From Myxococcota bacterium (GTDB lineage Bacteria > Myxococcota_A > UBA9160 > JAFDET01): a stretch of DNA of 37,043 nt. Position numbers and translations under genes: made by a program. Location of the stretch: contig JANQFA010000048.1 in assembly GCA_028278065.1 (NCBI GenBank), positions 1-37,043 on the forward strand. Reading direction: 5' to 3'. The notes under the pieces were generated by a model, which saw only the letters and a program-made list of their open reading frames with translations, ran no database searches and had not been told where the DNA came from. Shown here in pieces: positions 32,044 through 37,043 of the stretch (the stretch's first letter is position 1; every line of letters begins with the position of its first letter).

Positions 32044-32822
32044 GCATCCTGGACGAGATCCTGGAGAGGAAGCGCGCCGAGGTGGCGGCGGCGCGCGAGC
32101 GCATCTCGGGCGCCGAGATCGCCGCCCAGGCCGAAGCCGCCCCGGGGCCGCGGGGCTTCCGTCCGGCACTGGAGGCGGGACCGGCCCCGCGCGTGATCGC
32201 CGAGGTGAAGCGTCGCTCGCCCAGCAAGGGAGAGATTCGCCCCGACTTCGATCCGTTGGCCTGCGCGAAGGCCTACGCGGAGTCGGGTGCCGCGGCGATC
32301 TCCGTCCTCACCGACGAGCACTACTTCGGGGGCCGGCTCGAGTACCTCACCGCCATCCGGGCGAGCGTCGAGGTGCCGATCCTGCGCAAGGACTTCGTGG
32401 TCGACTCCTACCAGGTGGACGAGGCCCGGGCGGCCGGGGCCGATGCCGTCCTCCTGATCGTGGCGGCGCTGGCGGACGAGACGTTGCGCCAGCTTCGCGA
32501 GCAGGCGGCCGCGCTGGGGATGGACTGCCTGGTAGAGGTGCACGACGAGGCCGAGCTCGAGCGAGCCCTGGCCTCGGGAGCGGGCCTGGTGGGCGTGAAC
32601 AACCGGAACCTGCGAACCTTCGAGGTGGATCTGACGACGGCCGAGCGGCTGGCCAAGGAGATCCCGGAGGACGTCGTCCTGGTGGCCGAGAGCGGGATCC
32701 ACGAGCATGAGCACGTCGCCCGTATGCACCGCGCGGGCGCCGGCGCCGTGCTGGTGGGCGAGGCGCTGATGCGGGAGCCCGATGTCGGAGCCGCGCTCCG
32801 GCGACTGCGAGGCCGATCGTGA
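32040..32822 (+). CDS. trpC: Indole-3-glycerol phosphate synthase
   Basis: A 260-aa TIM-barrel enzyme that closes the indole ring. The N-terminus MSILDEILERKRAEV is standard. Catalytic segments are VIAEVKRRSPSKG (Glu and Lys), ISVLTDEHYFGG, LRKDFVVDSYQV (Lys), GVNNRNL (Asn) and VAESGI (Glu, Ser). The GTG at 32040 lies in the third copy of the junction repeat with GGAGG three bases upstream. Its stop overlaps trpF by GTGA. Not fused to TrpF, unlike in E. coli. Confidence 0.97.
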   Translation: MSILDEILERKRAEVAAARERISGAEIAAQAEAAPGPRGFRPALEAGPAPRVIAEVKRRSPSKGEIRPDFDPLACAKAYAESGAAAISVLTDEHYFGGRLEYLTAIRASVEVPILRKDFVVDSYQVDEARAAGADAVLLIVAALADETLRQLREQAAALGMDCLVEVHDEAELERALASGAGLVGVNNRNLRTFEVDLTTAERLAKEIPEDVVLVAESGIHEHEHVARMHRAGAGAVLVGEALMREPDVGAALRRLRGRS

Positions 32823-33439
32823 ACGTGCGCATCAAGATCTGCGGGGTGATCCACCCCGACGACGCCCAGGCGGCCGTCGACGCCGGTGCCGACCTGATCG
32901 GGCTCAACTTCGTGCCCGGCTCGCCGCGCTGCCTGGACGCCCGCGCGGCCGAGGAGATCTCCAGCCGCGTCGACGGCCAGGTCGAGCGCGTCGCGATCTT
33001 CCGCGACGCCCCCTGGGAGGAGATCGAGCGGACCCTGCGGCGGGTGGACGTGGAGCGCGTGCAGCTCCACGGCGACGAGGAGCCCGAGGAGGTGGAAGCG
33101 CTGGACCTCCCGGTGATCAAGGCCCTGCGCGGTGCCGACCTGGAGGCTGCCGAGCGCTACCCGGGCACCATGCTGCTCCTCGACCACCCGACCGAAGGCG
33201 GGGGGCAGGGACAGGCATGGCCGTGGAGCGAGGCGGTGGGCCTGCTCGAGGCCGGCTACGACGTGATCCTGGCCGGCGGTCTGACCGCCGACAACGTCGG
33301 CAGCGCCATTGCGGACCTGGGCGATCTGCTGCCCTGGGGCGTGGACGTGGCGACCGGCGTCGAGGGAGAGGACCGCCGCAAGGACCCGGACCGGATCAAG
33401 GCCTTCATCCAGGCTGTGCGCGCCGCCGAGGAGGCCTGA
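32819..33439 (+). CDS. trpF: Phosphoribosylanthranilate isomerase
   Basis: A 206-aa TIM barrel that isomerises phosphoribosylanthranilate. The catalytic Cys is C8 in RIKICGV and the general-acid Asp is in LLLDHP (near residue 122). [17 protein letters not shown] and [10 protein letters not shown] are the phosphate-binding and late-barrel motifs. The loop after the catalytic Asp is GGGQGQAW rather than the common GGTG-x-F, a small variation. The GTG start overlaps the trpC stop. Confidence 0.95.
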   Translation: MNVRIKICGVIHPDDAQAAVDAGADLIGLNFVPGSPRCLDARAAEEISSRVDGQVERVAIFRDAPWEEIERTLRRVDVERVQLHGDEEPEEVEALDLPVIKALRGADLEAAERYPGTMLLLDHPTEGGGQGQAWPWSEAVGLLEAGYDVILAGGLTADNVGSAIADLGDLLPWGVDVATGVEGEDRRKDPDRIKAFIQAVRAAEEA

Positions 33440-33440
33440 G

Positions 33441-34640
33441 GTGCGCTCGGAAGCGGACGCGCTGGGCCACTTCGGCCCCTTCGGAGGCCGCTACGTCCCG
33501 GAGACCCTGGTGGCCGCCCTGGACGAGCTGCGCGAGGCCTATCCCCGCATCTCGGCGACGCCGGCATTCCGCGACGAGCTGGAGGAGCTGCTCTCCAGCT
33601 ACGCCGGGCGGCCCACCCCGCTCACCTTCGCCGCCCGCACCACCGAGGAGCTGGGCGGAGCGCGGGTCTACCTGAAGCGCGAGGACCTGGCCCACACGGG
33701 CGCCCACAAGGTGAACAACGTCCTCGGGCAGTGCCTGCTGGCGCGCCACATGGGGAAGCGCCGCATCATCGCGGAGACGGGCGCCGGTCAGCACGGCGTC
33801 GCCACCGCGACCGCCTGCGCGCTCTTCGGCCTCGACTGCCTGGTGTACATGGGGGCCGAGGACGTCGAGCGCCAGGCCCTCAACGTGTTCCGCATGGAGC
33901 TCCTCGGCGCCGAGGTGCGGCCCGTCGAGAGCGGCTCGCGCACGCTCAAGGACGCCATCAACGAGGCCATGCGCGACTGGGTGACGAACGTCCGCACCAC
34001 CTACTACTGCATCGGATCGGTGATGGGCCCGCATCCCTACCCGACGCTGGTGCGCGACTTCCAGCGCGTGATCGGCCTCGAGGCCCGCGACCAGATCCTC
34101 GAGGCCGAGGGTCGGCTGCCGGACGTGCTCGTGGCGTGCGTCGGCGGGGGCTCCAACGCCATGGGCCTCTTCCATCCGTTCGTCGAGGACGAGGACGTGC
34201 GCATGGTCGGCGTGGAGGCGGCGGGCGACGGGCTCACGTCCGGGCGCCACGGCGCCGCGCTCAGCGGCGGCGTCGAGGGGATCTTCCACGGCATGCGCAC
34301 CATGGTCCTGTCGGACGATGACGGCCAGATCTTCCCGGCCCACAGCGTCTCGGCGGGGCTCGACTACCCGGGGATCGGCCCCGAGCACGCCTTCCTGCAC
34401 AGCCTCGGCCGGATCGAGTACACCGCGGCCACCGACGTCGAAGCGGTCGATTCGTTCCAGTTCCTCTCCCGCAAGGAGGGGATCATCCCCGCACTCGAGA
34501 CGGCGCACGCCGTCGCGTACGTGCGCAAGCTGGCGCCCACCCTCGCGCCCAACGCGATCGTGCTGCTCAATCTCTCGGGCCGGGGCGACAAGGACACCGC
34601 CCAGGTTCGCGACATCCTGGCGGGGGCGCCGAAGCACTGA
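33441..34640 (+). CDS. trpB: Tryptophan synthase beta subunit
   Basis: A 399-aa PLP enzyme that condenses indole with serine. The PLP lysine is K90 in HTGAHKVNN, and the phosphate loop is [10 protein letters not shown]. The N-terminus [13 protein letters not shown] marks the TrpB1 type that works with TrpA. The GTG at 33441 is preceded by GAGG inside the trpF end. Its stop overlaps the trpA ATG by one base (TGATG), coupling the two subunits. Confidence 0.97.
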   Translation: MRSEADALGHFGPFGGRYVPETLVAALDELREAYPRISATPAFRDELEELLSSYAGRPTPLTFAARTTEELGGARVYLKREDLAHTGAHKVNNVLGQCLLARHMGKRRIIAETGAGQHGVATATACALFGLDCLVYMGAEDVERQALNVFRMELLGAEVRPVESGSRTLKDAINEAMRDWVTNVRTTYYCIGSVMGPHPYPTLVRDFQRVIGLEARDQILEAEGRLPDVLVACVGGGSNAMGLFHPFVEDEDVRMVGVEAAGDGLTSGRHGAALSGGVEGIFHGMRTMVLSDDDGQIFPAHSVSAGLDYPGIGPEHAFLHSLGRIEYTAATDVEAVDSFQFLSRKEGIIPALETAHAVAYVRKLAPTLAPNAIVLLNLSGRGDKDTAQVRDILAGAPKH

Positions 34641-35443
34641 TGGGCCGGATCGCCCGACGCTTCGCCGCGCTCCGCGAGCGCGGCGAGAAGGCCCTGCTTC
34701 CCTTCATCACCGCCGGCGACCCGGACCTGGCCACCACCGAGGCCATCGTGCGCGCCCTGGCCGAGGCGGGCGCAGACGGGCTGGAGATCGGAGTCCCCTT
34801 CTCGGATCCGACGGCCGAGGGCCCGACCATCCAGCGCTCGTCGGAGCGGGCACTCGCCAACCACGTCTCGTTGCGCGACGTCCTGCGTCTCGTGAAGGCC
34901 GTGCGCAGCGACGTCGACATCCCGCTGATCCTGATGGGCTACGCGAACACCTTCTTCGCCATGGGCCACGACGAGTTCGTCGAGACGGCCTCGGAGGTGG
35001 GCGTGGACGGCACCATCGTGGTGGACATGCCTCCCGAGGAGGGCGAGGCCTTCTTCGCTGCCGAAGCGGAGGCGGGCATCGACGCCATCCTGCTCGCGGC
35101 CCCCACCACGTCGCCCGAGCGCCTCGCCATGCTGGCGGAGCGGACCCGGGGGTTCCTCTACTACGTGTCCCTGACTGGCGTCACGGGGGCCCGCGCCAGC
35201 GTGGCCGACGATCTGCGCGCCGGGGTCGAGAGAGCGCGTGCGCTGGGCAAGGCCCCGGTCTGCGTGGGCTTCGGGATCTCGACCCCGGAGCAGGCCGCCG
35301 AGATCGGCGCCTATGCGGACGGCATCGCGGTGGGCAGCGCCTTCGTGGACCGGATCGAGCAGGCGAGCGCTCCCGACGAGGCCGTCGACGCGGTGGCCCG
35401 CTTCGCGGCCGAGCTCAAGGTGCCGCTGCGCCCTCGCGAATGA
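34640..35443 (+). CDS. trpA: Tryptophan synthase alpha subunit
   Basis: A 267-aa TIM barrel that cleaves indole-3-glycerol phosphate and passes indole to TrpB. FITAGDPDL (22-30), LEIGVPFSDP (48-57), LMGYANTFF, GTIVVDMPPEE, LLAAPTTSPERL, YYVSLTGVTGAR and GFGISTPEQA are all present. Catalytic Glu49 is kept, but the residue at the place of catalytic Asp60 is Glu60 (codon GAG, in DPTAEGP). The last 29 bases overlap the convergent coaE gene. Last gene of the trp operon. Confidence 0.97.
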   Translation: MGRIARRFAALRERGEKALLPFITAGDPDLATTEAIVRALAEAGADGLEIGVPFSDPTAEGPTIQRSSERALANHVSLRDVLRLVKAVRSDVDIPLILMGYANTFFAMGHDEFVETASEVGVDGTIVVDMPPEEGEAFFAAEAEAGIDAILLAAPTTSPERLAMLAERTRGFLYYVSLTGVTGARASVADDLRAGVERARALGKAPVCVGFGISTPEQAAEIGAYADGIAVGSAFVDRIEQASAPDEAVDAVARFAAELKVPLRPRE

Positions 35444-36050
35444 GCTCCGCCCACAGCGCCTCGACCTGGCGCCGCGTCTCGTCGAGGGTGCCCGAGTTGT
35501 CGATCACGTAGTCCGCCATCGCGCGCTTCTCGTCGATGGGAAGCTGGGCGCGGATCCGCGCCAGGACCTCCTCGCGGCTGGCCGCGTCCCGCTCGCCGGC
35601 GCGCTCCAGCTGGAGCGCCTCCGGGACCCAGGCCACCACGACCGCGTCGAACGGGAACTGCGAGCCGCTCCCCGTACCGCTCTTGCGACCCTCCAGCAGC
35701 AGGGGGATGTCGAGCACCACCACCGGCACGCGCGCCTCCCGGGCGGCGGCCAGCCGCCGCGCCATCTCGGCGATGGTGGGCGGGTGCACGATGCGACCGA
35801 GACGCACGCGCGCCTCGTCGTCGCCGAATACCCGGGCGGCGAGCGCCTTGCGGTCGAGGCTGCCGTCGTCGAGGAGGATGTCCTCGCCGAAGGCCTCGGC
35901 GAGCTCCTTCAGCATGGGCGCACCCGGCGCCTGGAGCTCGTGGACGATGGCGTCCGCATCCACCAGGACGGCGCCCAGCTCCACCAGCATCGCACCCACG
36001 GTGGACTTGCCCGAGCCGATGCCGCCGGTGAGTCCGAGAACGACCGTCAC
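35415..36050 (-). CDS. coaE: Dephospho-CoA kinase
   Basis: A 211-aa P-loop kinase for the last step of coenzyme A synthesis (dephospho-CoA + ATP). The P-loop is GLTGGIGSGKS at residues 6-16, followed by VDADAIVHELQAPG and the lid segment RLGRIVHPPTIAEM. DIPLLLEGRKSGTGSG is the usual DxPLLxE region, with a slightly longer, Gly/Ser-rich insertion. It starts at GTG 36050. The 3' end runs 29 bases into trpA on the other strand, so no terminator separates the two convergent units. Confidence 0.95.
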   Translation of the reverse strand: MTVVLGLTGGIGSGKSTVGAMLVELGAVLVDADAIVHELQAPGAPMLKELAEAFGEDILLDDGSLDRKALAARVFGDDEARVRLGRIVHPPTIAEMARRLAAAREARVPVVVLDIPLLLEGRKSGTGSGSQFPFDAVVVAWVPEALQLERAGERDAASREEVLARIRAQLPIDEKRAMADYVIDNSGTLDETRRQVEALWAELIREGAAAP

Positions 36051-36071
36051 GGGGTCAGTCTAGCAGTCCGG

Positions 36072-37043
36072 TCAGTAGACCTCGGCGTCGACCACCACGC
36101 AGTTCTTGCCCGCCGCCTTCGCGGCGTAGAGCGCGCGGTCGGCATCGCGGAAGAAGGCCTTGCGATCGCCCTTGAAGCGGGCGACGCCCACGGAGACCGT
36201 CACGGACACGCTCTCATCGGGCGAGTCCTCCACGGGAATGCGCCCGTCCTGGATCGCCATGCGCAGCTTCTCGGCCAGCTTCACGGCCCCCTCCAGATCC
36301 GTGGCGGCGAGCACGACGAACTCCTCGCCTCCGTAGCGCGCGAGCAGGTCGCTCTCTCGAATCGCGCTGTTCATCGCCTGGCCGATCCGCGTGAGGACGG
36401 CGTCGCCGGTGGCATGGCCGTGTCGATCGTTCAGGGCCTTGAAATCGTCGATGTCGACCAGGAGGAGGGAGAGGGGATCCCCGCTCCGCTTGGCCCGCTT
36501 GAGCTCCCGGGTGAGGTGGTCCTGGAAGAAGCGGTGGTTGTGGAGCTTGGTCAGACCGTCGGTGATGGAGAGCTGGGCCAGGACCTCGTTGGCGGCCTGG
36601 AGCGCCTGGTTCTGGTCGCGAAGCTGGCGCTGGGCCGCCTCGATCTCCACCTGGTCGTCCCGCAGCTTGCGGGCCATGTCGTTGAAGCTCCGCGTCAGCG
36701 TGCCGATCTCGTGGTCCCCGGGGCTCTCCGGGACGTCGACGTCCAGGTCGCCGGCCGAGATGCGGCGCGCTGCGTTGCACAGGGCTTCGACCGGCTGCAC
36801 CAGTCCCGTGGTGAGCCGGTACGCCACCCAGGCGACGACCAGCACCAGGGCGAAGTCGAGCAGGAAGAGCTCGATGAGGAGGGGCTTCACGGGATCGAAG
36901 CCCTCGTCGAGCTGCGCGACGACCGCGACGTGCCAGCCCAGATGCTCGAGGGGCAGGGCCACCCCGATGCCGGAGCGCCCGTCGGTGGTCGTGTACTCGA
37001 CCGATGCCTGCCCGACGCCGTCGAGGAGCAGGGCGAGCGAGGC
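36072..37043 (-). CDS. Membrane diguanylate cyclase (sensor-HAMP-GGDEF), 5' end missing
   Basis: The visible 323 residues run off the right edge. They start in the tail of an extracytoplasmic sensor domain (VEYTTTDGRSGIGVALPLEHLGW, dCACHE-like). A transmembrane helix (LLIELFLLDFALVLVVAWVAY), a HAMP domain (QPVEALCNAARRISAGDLDV onward) and a short coiled coil follow. The GGDEF domain has TDGLTKLHNHRFF and an active GGEEF signature. RESD five residues before GGEEF is an intact inhibitory I-site. It makes c-di-GMP from GTP in response to an external ligand. It lies 21 bp upstream of coaE on the same strand. No EAL domain is present. Confidence 0.93.
   Translation of the reverse strand, partial: ASLALLLDGVGQASVEYTTTDGRSGIGVALPLEHLGWHVAVVAQLDEGFDPVKPLLIELFLLDFALVLVVAWVAYRLTTGLVQPVEALCNAARRISAGDLDVDVPESPGDHEIGTLTRSFNDMARKLRDDQVEIEAAQRQLRDQNQALQAANEVLAQLSITDGLTKLHNHRFFQDHLTRELKRAKRSGDPLSLLLVDIDDFKALNDRHGHATGDAVLTRIGQAMNSAIRESDLLARYGGEEFVVLAATDLEGAVKLAEKLRMAIQDGRIPVEDSPDESVSVTVSVGVARFKGDRKAFFRDADRALYAAKAAGKNCVVVDAEVY

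Larger units (their letters stand above)
31946..32050 (+). repeat. 35-bp tandem triplication of the trpD/trpC junction
   Basis: Three head-to-tail copies start at 31946, 31981 and 32016, with only a few base differences (one in the fourth base, one in CCT/CCC, one in GTG-AGC-GTC/ATC). Each copy holds the trpD tail, a GGAGG Shine-Dalgarno, and the overlapping GTGA stop-start. Period 35 is not a multiple of three, yet the GTGA overlap makes each repeat a closed tiny ORF. Confidence 0.97.

Overview
The window is about 37 kb of GC-rich DNA with very dense, mostly bacterial-operon gene packing. An lptD gene shows an outer membrane, so the host is Gram-negative. GC-rich codon use, frequent GTG starts, a NtrC-type sigma-54 regulator, and CoA-linked and Rieske-type catabolic genes fit an environmental Myxococcota-, Binatota- or other 'deltaproteobacterial'-type lineage; that placement is inference only. 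No tRNA, rRNA, CRISPR array, insertion sequence or phage gene was seen, and no gene-free stretch exceeds about 180 bp.

Region 1 (1-10.8 kb) is an accessory catabolic island. It holds a zinc alcohol dehydrogenase (cut by the left edge), a VOC-fold protein, an SDR oxidoreductase, two coupled CaiB/BaiF CoA-transferases, an MFS permease, a KshA-like Rieske oxygenase with a TetR regulator, a VWA-domain exported protein, and a DUF35 protein coupled to an SCP2/Ltp2-type thiolase. A near-identical palindrome (CTGACG-N3-CGTCAG) lies in the SDR/CoA-transferase divergent promoter and again before the Rieske-tetR operon, which suggests one TetR regulon. The Rieske + Ltp2/DUF35 + CoA-transferase set resembles steroid or other polycyclic/isoprenoid side-chain catabolism; the substrate is unknown.

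Region 2 (10.8-15.6 kb, minus strand) is a two-component/envelope operon: 2TM histidine kinase, NtrC-type response regulator, PspA/IM30-like protein, DUF2236 (MpaB/Lcp-type) protein and a small membrane protein. A very good sigma-54 promoter and an NtrC-like inverted repeat lie upstream of the kinase.

Region 3 (15.6-23.4 kb) carries housekeeping and assorted genes: cupin, DUF502 membrane protein, a previously uncalled 45-codon PqqA-like RiPP precursor gene, an M50 protease with CBS domains, sulfotransferase, GH1 beta-glucosidase, queG, a methyltransferase, a GDPD phosphodiesterase and dtd.

Region 4 (23.4-28.8 kb) has an exported hypothetical protein, a CcdA + TlpA thiol-redox pair, a cyclic-nucleotide-binding regulator and lptD.

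Region 5 (28.8-35.4 kb) is a complete trpEGDCFBA operon with tight translational coupling. Its trpD/trpC junction has been triplicated as a 35-bp tandem repeat, creating two tiny overlapping ORFs between the genes. trpA has Glu at the position of the catalytic Asp60. coaE and a GGDEF diguanylate cyclase (cut by the right edge) follow on the opposite strand.

The observations most worth following are the orphan PqqA-like gene, the triplicated trpD-trpC junction, the sigma-54/enhancer control region of the Psp-like operon, the shared TetR-type operator pair, and the 36-bp repeat array whose hairpin shows a compensatory change.
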